Assembly (NCBI RefSeq): GCF_001015055.1
Contig: NZ_BBWZ01000008.1
Span: 62,001 to 126,000 of the forward strand
Direction: 5' to 3'
From: Aneurinibacillus tyrosinisolvens
GTDB taxonomy: Bacteria > Bacillota > Bacilli > Aneurinibacillales > Aneurinibacillaceae
DNA: 64,000 nucleotides
Shown here: positions 52,493-61,073 of the stretch, piece after piece
Position numbering within the stretch: the first letter of the stretch is position 1
How the letters are laid out: each line of letters begins with the position of its first letter
Notes under the pieces: generated by a model
The model's input: the letters and a program-made list of their open reading frames with translations, nothing else
Database searches by the model: none
Told to the model about the DNA's origin: nothing
Position numbers and translations under genes: made by a program

Positions 52493-54085
52493 TTAGTTCA
52501 CCCGGCGGCCGGCCTGCTTCCAGAACGGTTCCCGCAGGACAACCTTTTGTATTTTACCGGAAGCGGTCTTTGGAAGCTCCCGGACAAACTGTACGGATTT
52601 CGGGCATTTGAAATGGGCGATTTTCTCGCGGCAGAAGGCGGTGATATCTGCCTCTGTTGCTGTATGGCCTTCACGCAAAACGCAGACGGCGTGGGGGACC
52701 TCGCCCCATTTCTCATGGGGAATTGCGATAATGGCAGCTTCAAGAATGGACGGATGCTCATATAGCGCCCCTTCGATCTCAATGGAAGAGATATTCTCTC
52801 CGCCGCTAATAATAATGTCCTTCTTCCGGTCCACGATATCAACGTAGCCATCCTGGTCAATCGTTCCCATGTCTCCGGTGTGGTACCAGCCGTTTACAAT
52901 GGAACGGGCCGTTTCTTCCGGCTGCTGCCAGTATCCATCCATTACGGAGTTAGAGCGGCAAATGATCTCCCCTGATTCCACGCCGTTTGGCTCGACATCT
53001 TCACCATCTTCATTGACAACCCGCACTTCCATGTTAAGCATGCTAATGCCTGCTTTCGCTTTGAGGCGGTGGATGCGGTCCGCGTTCCCTTCCTCCTGGA
53101 TTTCTTTTTTAATATGGGAAACCGTCAGGAATGGGGAAACCTCGGTCATGCCGTATACTTGTGTAAATGTCCAGCCAAGCTCTTTTTCCACTGCTTTGAC
53201 AAAGGATGGCGGCGGTGCGGATCCGGCGATAACCACACGGACGGGCTGTGCTATCTGCATATCCTTTGCAGCCGGCTCGTTCAAAATCATATTCAGCACG
53301 GTGGGCGCCATGCAGGCAACGGTTACCCCTTCAGCCTGGACGAGGTGTACAATGTGGGCGGCATCGATTTTCCGCAGCATAACGTGGGTAGCTCCCATGC
53401 CTGTAAAAGAAAACGGCGTACCCCAGCCGTTAACATGAAACATCGGAAGGGTGTGCAGCAATACGTCCGTATCGTCCGCACGCAAGTGAATAATTGTGTT
53501 CAGCGCATTCATATATAGGCTGCGGTGAGTCTGGATTACACCTTTCGGGCGGCCGGTTGTGCCGCTCGTGTAAAGAATGGTGGCCATATCTGTCTCTTCC
53601 ATATGTACCGAAACAGGCTGATCAGAAGCAGAGCTTGTCCACTCATCGTACGCGAGCCACCCTTCCTGTACATCATGTCCGGGTACAGGTAATGAAACAT
53701 AGGACTCAACGGTTTCTAACTGATGAAGCACCGGCATAATCAGCGGCGCAAGCTCCGCGTCAACGAGGAAGAGCTTGGCGCCGGAGTGGTTCACAATATA
53801 ATCGTAATCGGAAGGCACGAGGCGCGTATTCAGAGGAACAAGTACGGCTCCCAGCGTAAAAGCGGCATAGAACGCCTCATACATCTCAAGGCGGTTAGGA
53901 GACAGGATCGCAATTCGATCTCCTTTTTCGATCCCTTTGTTACGGAAAGCGTTTGCAAGGCGATTTACACGCCTGCCGATTTCCGCATAGGTAAAGCGTC
54001 GGTCCCCATCCACTATAGCTGTTTTCTCCGGATAATGATAAACAGCTCTCTTTAGAAAATCATGCAATAACAAAGGTACGTGCAT
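52493..54085 (-). CDS. Fatty-acyl-CoA synthetase (AMP-dependent)
   Basis: 530-residue adenylate-forming ligase that charges a carboxylic acid onto CoA. Motifs YTSGTTGRPKGV, YGMTEVSP, GWYHTGDMG, DRKKDIIISGGENI and PKTASGKIQK are intact. The chain length accepted is unknown; the type is FadD-like medium/long-chain. ATG 54085 follows AAAGGAGTGG; the annotated 10-residue extension lacks a site. It lies upstream of structured RNA copy 2 and transcribes away from it. Confidence 0.88.
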   Translation of the reverse strand: MHVPLLLHDFLKRAVYHYPEKTAIVDGDRRFTYAEIGRRVNRLANAFRNKGIEKGDRIAILSPNRLEMYEAFYAAFTLGAVLVPLNTRLVPSDYDYIVNHSGAKLFLVDAELAPLIMPVLHQLETVESYVSLPVPGHDVQEGWLAYDEWTSSASDQPVSVHMEETDMATILYTSGTTGRPKGVIQTHRSLYMNALNTIIHLRADDTDVLLHTLPMFHVNGWGTPFSFTGMGATHVMLRKIDAAHIVHLVQAEGVTVACMAPTVLNMILNEPAAKDMQIAQPVRVVIAGSAPPPSFVKAVEKELGWTFTQVYGMTEVSPFLTVSHIKKEIQEEGNADRIHRLKAKAGISMLNMEVRVVNEDGEDVEPNGVESGEIICRSNSVMDGYWQQPEETARSIVNGWYHTGDMGTIDQDGYVDIVDRKKDIIISGGENISSIEIEGALYEHPSILEAAIIAIPHEKWGEVPHAVCVLREGHTATEADITAFCREKIAHFKCPKSVQFVRELPKTASGKIQKVVLREPFWKQAGRRVN

Positions 54086-54183
54086 CCCATTCCACTCCTT
54101 TTTTTGTCTGTACAAAACTAAAATACCACAAAGGGAAAGGTTTGTGGTTATTTTGACAAAATTGTCGGAAGAATTCGAGATGA

Positions 54184-54377
54184 GAAAAAAGAAAGTTCAT
54201 TCCACTTGCCTTTCCCTTCCGCGAGGGAGAGGGTACTGTCCGCTCCACCTCCCTGCGAGCAGCGCCCACCAAACATCTGGGTAACTCAGTGATGGAGACA
54301 ATGGTGGGCTTCTTCTGCTCTCCGGCAGGTTCCGCTGGGTCAGGAAGGCCGGTCAGCGTGGACTGCCCTTCCTTTTT
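54184..54377 (+). ncRNA. Candidate structured RNA, copy 2 of 2
   Basis: Second copy of the 35123 element, about 85-90% identical by eye. All stems are kept: TCCAC-GTGGA outer, CCTTCC-GGAAGG, ACCTCCC with GGCAGGT (one mismatch), GAGCAG-CTGCTC, GCCCACCA-TGGTGGGC. The apical loop changes CTCGG to CTCAG, keeping its pairing to CTGGG (T-G becomes T-A), a compensatory-type change. A terminator hairpin AGGAAGG-CCTTCCT ends in Ts. It converges on the 54408 gene. Confidence 0.6.
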
Positions 54378-54407
54378 ACAATCACCTGTTTGTAGTAAAA
54401 TGCAGCT

Positions 54408-54902
54408 CTAACGGACAAAAAAGGACTGGATTCCGCGAATCGGGTGATCCAGGTTTCTGCCGTCACCATAGTAGAGAAACACAGGTCCATTCTCACGAAT
54501 CGGCTTTCCATCAATGGCGAAACAAAGAACGGCATCTTTTGCATCTTCCAGCGCAATTTCTTCTTCCCCGTCCCCGGTCCGGCAAACAAGTGTTGTTGCT
54601 TCGCTTTCAGGTTCCGCGTTTGTGATGAAAGGCCAGAGGGCAATGCCGTAATCTCCGGCAATTTTCTTCTTTTCCACGAACAGCATTTCACTCTTCGCTG
54701 TTGGCGTAACCCCGTGCTTTAGCTCCTTGTCCCACTGCTCGCTAATCGACTTAATCGATGTATCTTCCGCCTCCTCGGCTTCTTTCCCGATGTTCGCAAC
54801 GAAGTCCTCCATCTTGAATTTCCGGTCATCAAAAATCCAGACACCCGGATCGAGGGTGATTCCATATTTTACCTTCCCGTTGATTGTGATGACATCTGCC
54901 AT
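54408..54902 (-). CDS. Conserved hypothetical protein of bacilli
   Basis: 164-residue soluble protein. ITINGKVKYGITLDPGVWIF and a C-terminal GPVFLYYGDGRNLDHPIRG recall a Bacillus family sometimes labelled peptidyl-prolyl isomerase, for which I know of no evidence. No catalytic motif is recognised. Upstream cax is 18 bases away on the same strand, so the two are probably an operon; a calcium link is only positional. A ribosome site GGGGAGAAAAAC precedes ATG 54902. Confidence 0.6.
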   Translation of the reverse strand: MADVITINGKVKYGITLDPGVWIFDDRKFKMEDFVANIGKEAEEAEDTSIKSISEQWDKELKHGVTPTAKSEMLFVEKKKIAGDYGIALWPFITNAEPESEATTLVCRTGDGEEEIALEDAKDAVLCFAIDGKPIRENGPVFLYYGDGRNLDHPIRGIQSFFVR

Positions 54903-54920
54903 GTTTTTCTCCCCTTTAGG

Positions 54921-55976
54921 CTAAATAAAATAAAACGCTGATCCAAGTATAATATAAACGACAAGAAGAAGAACTCCTTCATACCAGTTTGTGCTTCCAT
55001 CCCTTGAAATGGAGGAGGCAATAAAGGCGCCGACTGCGATGGCGGCAAGCTCGACTGTCGAAAATACGAGGTTCATCTGCTTGCCGAAAAGCAAGCTGAT
55101 AAATACGAGGGTAGGAGCCACAAACAGTGCGATTTGCAGGCTGCTTCCGACCGCGATTTCGACCGAGGTCCCGATTTTGTTTTTTAGAGCCATAAGGATA
55201 GCGGCACTGTGTTCGGCGGCATTACCGACGATCGCGATGACGAAAGCCCCGACAAAAATCTCCGACCAGCCGAGGCTGTGTGCGACTGCCTCGATGCTAT
55301 GTACAAGCCATTCACTCGTAATAGCCACGAATCCCGTTGCCACAACGAGAATGAGAACAGATAAGCCTTTGCTCCACTGGTGCCCGGCCTCTTCGTCTTC
55401 TACAGCCGCCTGGTCTGCAAGTTCTGTTTTATGGGTAATCATAGAGAAGACGAGCCATAGAATGTAGGCGATAATAAGAAGGCCGGAAATAATCAGGCTC
55501 AATTCGTTATTTTGTGCCGGCTCCAGGTTTTTTAGAAAAACCGCCGGAACGAACAGGGAAATGACGGCAAGCAGCATAAGGGACGAGTTATGGCCGGCAA
55601 GCAGCGGATTAAACCTCTGTTGTTTAAACTTCAGCCCTCCCGCAATGACACTAAGGCCGAGGACAAGGAGAAGATTGCCGATGATAGAGCCGGTTATACT
55701 CGCTTTTACCATATCAAATAATCCTTCTTTAATTAGAAAGATGGCGATAATAAGTTCCGCTGCATTTCCGAAAGTGGCGTTTAAGAAGCCGCCGATTCTC
55801 TCACCCGCATAATGCGCCACGCTTTCGGTGGCTCTGCCAAGCAATGCGGCGAGCATAACGATGGCCGCCGCCGCCGTTACGAACTGCAGACCGGCAGAAT
55901 GGGTGAAATAGTGGGCCCATGCACTAAGCGCTGTCAGTACAATGATGATTGTAAAAAAGAATTTTTGGTTCAACAT
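54921..55976 (-). CDS. cax: Calcium/proton exchanger (CaCA family)
   Basis: 351-residue antiporter with about 11 membrane segments. The duplicated alpha repeats GNAAELIIAIF and GNAAEHSAAILMALKNK bind the cation. Exports Ca2+ in exchange for protons; B. subtilis ChaA/YfkE is the closest type. An acidic cytosolic loop (VEDEEAGHQW) lies between the halves. ATG 55976 follows AGAGGTGGAA. It is the first gene of a two-gene unit. Confidence 0.92.
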   Translation of the reverse strand: MLNQKFFFTIIIVLTALSAWAHYFTHSAGLQFVTAAAAIVMLAALLGRATESVAHYAGERIGGFLNATFGNAAELIIAIFLIKEGLFDMVKASITGSIIGNLLLVLGLSVIAGGLKFKQQRFNPLLAGHNSSLMLLAVISLFVPAVFLKNLEPAQNNELSLIISGLLIIAYILWLVFSMITHKTELADQAAVEDEEAGHQWSKGLSVLILVVATGFVAITSEWLVHSIEAVAHSLGWSEIFVGAFVIAIVGNAAEHSAAILMALKNKIGTSVEIAVGSSLQIALFVAPTLVFISLLFGKQMNLVFSTVELAAIAVGAFIASSISRDGSTNWYEGVLLLVVYIILGSAFYFI

Positions 55977-56149
55977 TTCCACCTCTGTCTGGATAATTTA
56001 TACTGTCCTCAAATAGTGTAAAGCATTGGCAAAGAAAAAAGCAAAAAATTCCTAAGATAAGGGTTCGTTCTCTATTATTCTATACCCATTTTGCTAAAGA
56101 AAACCCGGCTGGGAGCAGAGCGGAGGCGCTGGGGCTCGCCTTATCTACC

Positions 56150-56187
56150 AAAAAAAGCGCTGCTCCAACGTGAAGAGCGCGCTTTTT
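56150..56187 (-). terminator. Terminator for sleB
   Basis: AAAAAAGCGC...GCGCGCTTTTTT arms, with GCTC-GAGC inside. On the minus strand the stem is followed by Ts (As on plus), directly after the sleB stop. Confidence 0.75.
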
Positions 56188-56215
56188 TCCTTCCTTACCG
56201 TATCATGCTTTCGTT

Positions 56216-57073
56216 CTATCTGCAGAAAATATGCCTGCCAATTTGTTTAATTTGCGGGCGTGTCCATATCCAGGGGGACGTTGCGGTTTCGGGGTTAAAG
56301 TAATAAAGCGCGCCGTTGGTCGGATCCCAGCCGTTCAGGGCATCCTGCACCGCTTTTCTTGCCGATGGATCTGGCTCGAGCCAGATTTGCCCGTCGGCTA
56401 CCGCGGTAAAAGCACCAGGCTCAAAAATAACCCCCGTTGGAGAACTGGGGAAGGAACCGCTTCTTGTGCGATTTAGAATGACCGCGGCTACGGCTACCTG
56501 TCCAATATACGGCTCTCCGCGTGATTCACCGTACACGGCATTGGCCATCATCCGCAGTTCATTGTCGCTCAAAGAAGAGTTCGTTCTTGGGATCGCCCTT
56601 GTGGTTGGTGCGGCCGGGGCTGTTTCTTCGCCGGCCGTTCCCCCACCAGCCGCTTCTTCCCCGGTTGTACCTCCGGCAGCCGCTCCTTCGTTAGTAGTTC
56701 CTGTACCCCGGGCAGCGGCTTCTTCCGGACCTGGCCGGTAATTCTTAGTCGCTTCCCATAATTTAAGTTTTGTCTCTGGTCCCAGTACCCCGTCTATGTC
56801 CATGCCAAACTCATACTGGAAAAGCCGCAGGGCCCTATATGTACTCTCGCCAAAGACTCCATCGATGTCTCCATTGTAAAATCCGAGCAGCTTTAGGCGT
56901 CCCTGCGCTTCAATGACATCATCCCCGATGGCGCCCTTTGTCACAACCCAATCGCTGAAAGCATGACTGATTTGAGCAGGGACCCACGGGATGAAAAAAC
57001 TGCCCGCAGTGAGAGTGCCGAACAACAGAGCCATAAGAATTCTTCTTTTTCTGTTTCTTTTTTTCCTGTTCAT
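56216..57073 (-). CDS. sleB: Spore cortex-lytic enzyme
   Basis: 285 residues. A signal peptide (about 10-35) sends it to the forespore intermembrane space. A peptidoglycan-binding domain (about 45-105, DDVIEAQGRLKLLGFYNGDIDGVFG) is linked by a Thr/Gly/Ala/Glu-rich spacer to the Hydrolase_2 domain (ELRMMANAVYGESRGEPYIGQ), a lytic transglycosylase that acts at germination. ypeB, its usual partner gene, is not adjacent. ATG 57073 follows GGAGGTCACC. Sure marker of a spore former. Confidence 0.92.
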   Translation of the reverse strand: MNRKKRNRKRRILMALLFGTLTAGSFFIPWVPAQISHAFSDWVVTKGAIGDDVIEAQGRLKLLGFYNGDIDGVFGESTYRALRLFQYEFGMDIDGVLGPETKLKLWEATKNYRPGPEEAAARGTGTTNEGAAAGGTTGEEAAGGGTAGEETAPAAPTTRAIPRTNSSLSDNELRMMANAVYGESRGEPYIGQVAVAAVILNRTRSGSFPSSPTGVIFEPGAFTAVADGQIWLEPDPSARKAVQDALNGWDPTNGALYYFNPETATSPWIWTRPQIKQIGRHIFCR

Positions 57074-57186
57074 GGTGACCTCCATTTAAAATTTCAGGGT
57101 GGTTATCCATATTTTGAACGAGAACGCATAAAATCATGTGTATAATTAAAAATGATAAAGAAGGAAATGATTGGAGAACGATTTGT

Positions 57187-57459
57187 ATGGAAAAACACAT
57201 TGAACAAATGGCAGCTGTCCATAAAGCGCTCGGGCATCCGGTTCGTTTGCAGATTCTCTCATTGCTGGCGCGGCAGGAAGAATATTATTGCGGAGACCTT
57301 GTCGGCCTTGTCGGCCTGGCCCAATCCACTGTTTCCCACCATTTAAAAATATTGAAGGATGCACAGCTAGTCGTAACGGAAGAAAGAGGGACGTTCGTTT
57401 GTTACCGTGTTCAACGGGAAAAATTGAAGGAAGCAGCGGACATGCTCCTTTCCTTCTAG
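57187..57459 (+). CDS. ArsR family transcriptional regulator
   Basis: 90-residue winged-helix repressor. HKALGHPVRLQILSLL, LAQSTVSHHLKILKDAQLV and the wing ERGTFVCYR define ArsR. Only a single Cys (YYCGDLV) is in the metal-site region, so classic ArsR metal binding is not certain. Start ATG 57187 behind GGAG. It is divergent from sleB; the regulated gene is not obvious; Asp23 lies downstream. Confidence 0.87.
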   Translation: MEKHIEQMAAVHKALGHPVRLQILSLLARQEEYYCGDLVGLVGLAQSTVSHHLKILKDAQLVVTEERGTFVCYRVQREKLKEAADMLLSF

Positions 57460-57548
57460 AAAAAATTCCGAGTTTGCAGGAAACAAGTTGCCAGAGCCAG
57501 ATGAAAGAATAAAATGAAAACTAAACAGATATATAAGGAGGAATTCCG

Positions 57549-57935
57549 ATGGCTGATGTAAAAGAAAACGGAGTTGTACGCATTGCCGATGATGTTGTTG
57601 CTGTTATTGCGGGTATTGCAGCAAGTGAAACAGAAGGGATTGCGGGGATGTCAGGAGGAATTACCGAGGGGTTAGCCCGCAGGGTGAGCGGTAAGAACGT
57701 CCAGAAAGGCGTTTCAGTTGAAGTAGGAGAATTCGAAGCAGCCATCGATTTAAGGATCATTGTGGCGTACGGTTCCAAAATTGATGAAGCGTGCCGCAGG
57801 CTCCAGCAAACTGTGAAAGATGCAGTAGAGTCCATGACAGGGCTTCGTGTCGTGGAAGTTAACGTAAAGGTAGAAGGCGTGGAGTTTCCGAAGGAAGAGA
57901 AAGAACTCCTTCCTGAGGTTCAGCGCGTAAAATAA
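57549..57935 (+). CDS. Asp23/Gls24 family envelope stress protein
   Basis: 128 residues with VRIADDVVAVIAGIAASETEG, GMSGG and VSVEVGEFEAAIDLRIIVAYGSKI, the Asp23 core. Such proteins (YqhY/YloU/AmaP partners) coat the inner face of the membrane or modulate fatty-acid synthesis. TATAAGGAGG precedes ATG 57549. It stands singly. Which member it is cannot be told. Confidence 0.88.
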   Translation: MADVKENGVVRIADDVVAVIAGIAASETEGIAGMSGGITEGLARRVSGKNVQKGVSVEVGEFEAAIDLRIIVAYGSKIDEACRRLQQTVKDAVESMTGLRVVEVNVKVEGVEFPKEEKELLPEVQRVK

Positions 57936-58055
57936 AATGTGGCAGAGAAAGGCTGTTGACAAGAGATGTCGGCAGTCTTTTTTGAATGGAAGCGTGCATT
58001 ATCTCCTCCCTGGAAGGAAAAACTAATATCGTATTCCAACAAGGAGGCACAGATA

Positions 58056-58505
58056 ATGGCGAAAAAGCTTCGTGATATTATGACGTCTAACATTGCAACG
58101 GTTACGCAGAAAGATAACCTGTATGAAGCCGCAGTGAAAATGAAAGAACACAACGTAGGCATTATTCCTGTCGTTGACGAGCAGAACAAGTGTATAGGCC
58201 TGATTACCGATCGGGATATCGTTATCCGGGCAATAGCGGACAAAAACCCTCCGTCCACCTCCGTAGTTGACATTATGAGCGAGAGGCTTATCAGCGGAGA
58301 GCCGGACATGTCCGTTTCCCGTGCGGCTGAAATCATGGCGAAGGAAAAAGTCCGCCGCCTGCCCGTTCTTGAAAACGGCACGCTCGTCGGCATGGTCGCG
58401 ATGGCAGACCTTACCCGGAACAAAGAAACGCAGGATGAAGCCGCCTTTGCTATTGAAGAAGTGTCGGAACCGACAACGATTCACAGCCAGGGATATATGC
58501 AATAA
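58056..58505 (+). CDS. CBS-domain protein
   Basis: 149-residue protein of two CBS domains: IMTSNIATVTQKDNLYEAA with LITDRDIVIRA, then IMSERLISGEPDMSVSRAA with ...RRLPVLENGTLVGMVAMADL. CBS pairs bind adenine nucleotides. Similar to Bacillus YhcV-like proteins. Start ATG 58056 behind AAGGAGGC. No partner domain is attached, so the effector function is unknown. Confidence 0.88.
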   Translation: MAKKLRDIMTSNIATVTQKDNLYEAAVKMKEHNVGIIPVVDEQNKCIGLITDRDIVIRAIADKNPPSTSVVDIMSERLISGEPDMSVSRAAEIMAKEKVRRLPVLENGTLVGMVAMADLTRNKETQDEAAFAIEEVSEPTTIHSQGYMQ

Positions 58506-58583
58506 ATAGGCGTTTGTCCCATTTCCTCCGCTCCTTCTCTTACATAGGATGATACAAGAGTGAATGGAAAGGGGGAGAGACGC

Positions 58584-58688
58584 GTGGGAGCTTTTGACGG
58601 TTTCTTCGATAGTGATACCGGACAGATCTTCGCGATTATTCTCATCATCCTGTTGCTTGTGTTTGTGTTTTCAGGATTCGATTGGTAG
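58584..58688 (+). CDS. Small single-pass membrane protein, 34 residues
   Basis: GTG 58584 behind GGGGGAGAG encodes VGAFDGFFDSDTGQ, a hydrophobic helix (IFAIILIILLLVFVF) and SGFDW, then stop and terminator. Length, N-terminal acidic segment and single helix fit YjcZ-like sporulation membrane peptides; this is by resemblance only. Confidence 0.65.
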   Translation: MGAFDGFFDSDTGQIFAIILIILLLVFVFSGFDW

Positions 58689-58698
58689 TATAAAGCAA

Positions 58699-58737
58699 AG
58701 AAGGGGAATGCAGTGCAGCTGCATATCCCTTTTTTTT
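58699..58737 (+). terminator. Terminator after the small membrane gene
   Basis: AAGGGGAATGCAG and CTGCATATCCCTT pair with internal mismatches, followed by eight Ts. It faces the convergent thioesterase gene. Confidence 0.8.
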
Positions 58738-58763
58738 CATACGGATGGAAATGGAAAATGCGG

Positions 58764-59252
58764 TTATTTCGGCTCCAGAAGAAAGAAATTTCCGCTTCCG
58801 GCGAGCACCAGCCGACCTTCTTCGTTATGTATTTTGCATTGGCACACGCACAGGTGGCTTCCTTTACGCAGGAGCTCGGCCGTTGCGATGAGCCGATCGC
58901 CGGTACCGGGAGACAGGTAGTGCACATTCATTTCCGTTGTCACTACTTTATGCCCGGAAACACGGCTGGCAAGCGAACCCATGACAGAATCGGCGAGAGA
59001 AGCTGTAATCCCCCCGTGAACGGTGCGGTGCCTGTTTAACATAAAAGGCGTGATTGGAACTTCGAAGCGGTACGTGCCGTCTTCGAGATATTCTCCCCGC
59101 AGACCCATAAATCCGGATAGATAGGAGCTTTTTCTATCCCTCATGTGCTCGATTGCCTGCCTTGTTAAGTAGAGCATTTGCTGCTCTTCCTCGTTTTCTC
59201 CGTTTATGATCTCATTGAAAAAGCCGAGCAAAGCCTCCTGATCTTTTCGCAT
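58764..59252 (-). CDS. PaaI family thioesterase
   Basis: 162-residue hotdog-fold thioesterase. RHRTVHGGITASLADSVMG is the PaaI active-site signature, with TTEMNVHYLSPG following. The N-terminal ~40-residue helical extension is unusual. Hydrolyses acyl- or aryl-CoA; substrate unknown. ATG 59252 follows AAAAAGGAGTG; a longer frame to 59285 lacks a site. It is convergent with the small gene and divergent from 59335. Confidence 0.88.
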   Translation of the reverse strand: MRKDQEALLGFFNEIINGENEEEQQMLYLTRQAIEHMRDRKSSYLSGFMGLRGEYLEDGTYRFEVPITPFMLNRHRTVHGGITASLADSVMGSLASRVSGHKVVTTEMNVHYLSPGTGDRLIATAELLRKGSHLCVCQCKIHNEEGRLVLAGSGNFFLLEPK

Positions 59253-59334
59253 ATTCAGACACTCCTTTTTCTTTGTAGTATTCACGTCTCTCTATTATAC
59301 TAAATAAAAGGAATGAAAAAGGAGACACGAAAAC

Positions 59335-59955
59335 TTGGGGATGGAAGATAAGCAGAGTAGGAAAGGGAAGAGGCACCGCAGGGAAAAGGAGAAAAACCGG
59401 TTTGTTTCGCGCTGGAACTTCATTATTGCGTTGTGGACGTTTTGCACAGCCACTTCCATTAGTTTAATCAGCGATATTTTGCTTAGGGATTCCACTCTTC
59501 TCATTTCACTTTTAACGCTGTTCTCGATTATTGTGGTCGGTGCGACGGCAGATATTGTTGCGGTTGCAATTACGGCGGCCTCATCCGAAATGAGCCCGTT
59601 CAATTCTATGGCTGCACGTAAAGTGTACGGTGCGAAGCAGTGCATCCAGATATTGAAAAATGCGGCGAAATACAACACGTTCTTCGCTGATGTCGTTGGG
59701 GATGTTCTTGGCTATTTGTCCGGTTTTGCGGGGGCCCTCATCGTCGGCAGGCTTATTTTTATGAGCAATGCTTTATCGCCCTATGAGCGTGCTGTTTCCG
59801 TACTGGTGGCGGGCCTGACGAGCGCATCCGTCGTTTTCAGTAAATCGATAGGTAAAAATATCGCCCTTCATTACCGGATCGAAATCGTTCTGCTCATCGG
59901 GCGCGTGCTAACCTTTATAAAAGAGCCGGTTTCTCTTAAGAAGATAAAAGGATAA
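59335..59955 (+). CDS. Four-helix membrane protein
   Basis: 206 residues, a basic N terminus (KGKRHRREKEKNR) and four hydrophobic segments (about 28-50, 56-80, 122-142, 150-168). The late part is basic. Some similarity in style to CorB-type proteins, but no CBS domain or cation motif is present. Start TTG 59335 behind AAAGGAG. It is followed at 9 nt by the DUF3006 gene. Not identified with confidence. Confidence 0.65.
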   Translation: MGMEDKQSRKGKRHRREKEKNRFVSRWNFIIALWTFCTATSISLISDILLRDSTLLISLLTLFSIIVVGATADIVAVAITAASSEMSPFNSMAARKVYGAKQCIQILKNAAKYNTFFADVVGDVLGYLSGFAGALIVGRLIFMSNALSPYERAVSVLVAGLTSASVVFSKSIGKNIALHYRIEIVLLIGRVLTFIKEPVSLKKIKG

Positions 59956-59964
59956 GGAGGCAGC

Positions 59965-60162
59965 ATGTACATAATTGACAGCTTCGAGGAGGAGTGGGCG
60001 GTAATTGAAACGAAGAAAGGCCCGTTCCGCCTGCCCAGGGCATTGCTCCCGGTGAACGCAAGGGAAGGGGATGTTCTTCGCATTACTATTGAAAAGGACA
60101 CAGATGAAACACAGAAAAGAAAAAACACCATGGAGAAGAGAATGAATGACTTATTTGAATAG
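59965..60162 (+). CDS. DUF3006 domain protein
   Basis: 65 residues, IDSFEEEWAVIETKKGPFRLPRALLPVNAREGDVL being a small beta-barrel. DUF3006 genes commonly stand beside ComEC/Rec2-like secreted hydrolases, as here. AAGGAGGCAGC precedes ATG 59965, and its end overlaps the next gene by 17 bases. Function unknown; the pairing is the best clue. Confidence 0.82.
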   Translation: MYIIDSFEEEWAVIETKKGPFRLPRALLPVNAREGDVLRITIEKDTDETQKRKNTMEKRMNDLFE

Positions 60163-61027
60163 ACTCCGGCAGGTTTTTTTTGTTTTCCTGTGCGTTTTTT
60201 TTATGGCAGCCTGTACGGCTCAGCCTCCTTCTTCTCCACGTCCGAATTCTAAGCAAGCCCCGGCAGATTCAGGAAGCACACTGCTTGAGGTTCATTACCT
60301 GGATGTAGGGCAGGGGGACAGTACGCTCGTTCGCTTCCCCGGCGGGTTTACAATGCTTATCGACGGGGGGAACAATGCGGCCGGCCCAACGGTTGTAGAG
60401 GACATACGCAGACTCGGCATTGCCCGGCTGGATGCTGTCGTTGCGACCCACCCGGATGCCGATCATATCGGAGGCTTAGACGACGTGCTGCGAGCATTCG
60501 AAGTAAAGTCTTTCTATATGCCGCGCAAGAGCCACACTACGAAAACATTTGAGGACTTGCTGGACGCGGTTGCACAGGAAGGGCTGAAAATAAAGGAAGC
60601 GAAGGCCGGTGTGGCCATTCCGGGCGGCGGTGGCACGAAGACTTATTTTATTGCGCCTGTTAAGGCCTATGACGATAACAACAATATGTCGGCTGTCATA
60701 AAGCTGGCCTATAAGGAAAAAACATTTCTTTTTATGGGAGATGCGGAAAAAAAATCCGAAGCGGACATACTTAAAGAAGGGGAAGATGTCCAGGCAGATG
60801 TGCTAAAATTGGGGCACCACGGAAGCCGCTCTTCAACGTCGTCCGCATTTCTCGCCCGTGTTCATCCGCAGTATGCGATCGTATCAGCCGGAAAAAATAA
60901 CGATTATGGCCATCCCCATGCGGAAGTAGTCCAGCGGGTGAAAAAGCAGGGGATTAAACTGCTTCGCACGGACCAGTTGGGGAGCATTGCAGTTGAAACA
61001 GACGGGCATACGCTTACGTTTTCGTAG
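60146..61027 (+). CDS. Exported ComEC-like metallo-beta-lactamase-fold hydrolase
   Basis: 293 residues. A lipobox-like FMAAC ends a signal peptide, so it is a lipoprotein. The MBL fold of the ComEC C-terminal domain follows: LDVGQGDSTLVRFPGG, MLIDGGNN, ATHPDADHIGG, LFMGDAEKKSE and LKLGHHGSRSST. Such free-standing proteins have nuclease or phosphodiesterase activity outside the cell; this is inference. It overlaps DUF3006, so they are co-translated. Confidence 0.88.
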   Translation: MTYLNRLRQVFFVFLCVFFMAACTAQPPSSPRPNSKQAPADSGSTLLEVHYLDVGQGDSTLVRFPGGFTMLIDGGNNAAGPTVVEDIRRLGIARLDAVVATHPDADHIGGLDDVLRAFEVKSFYMPRKSHTTKTFEDLLDAVAQEGLKIKEAKAGVAIPGGGGTKTYFIAPVKAYDDNNNMSAVIKLAYKEKTFLFMGDAEKKSEADILKEGEDVQADVLKLGHHGSRSSTSSAFLARVHPQYAIVSAGKNNDYGHPHAEVVQRVKKQGIKLLRTDQLGSIAVETDGHTLTFS

Positions 61028-61073
61028 TGATACGGAAATGAACAAAGTTACTTTATAAAAACGGAGTACAAAC

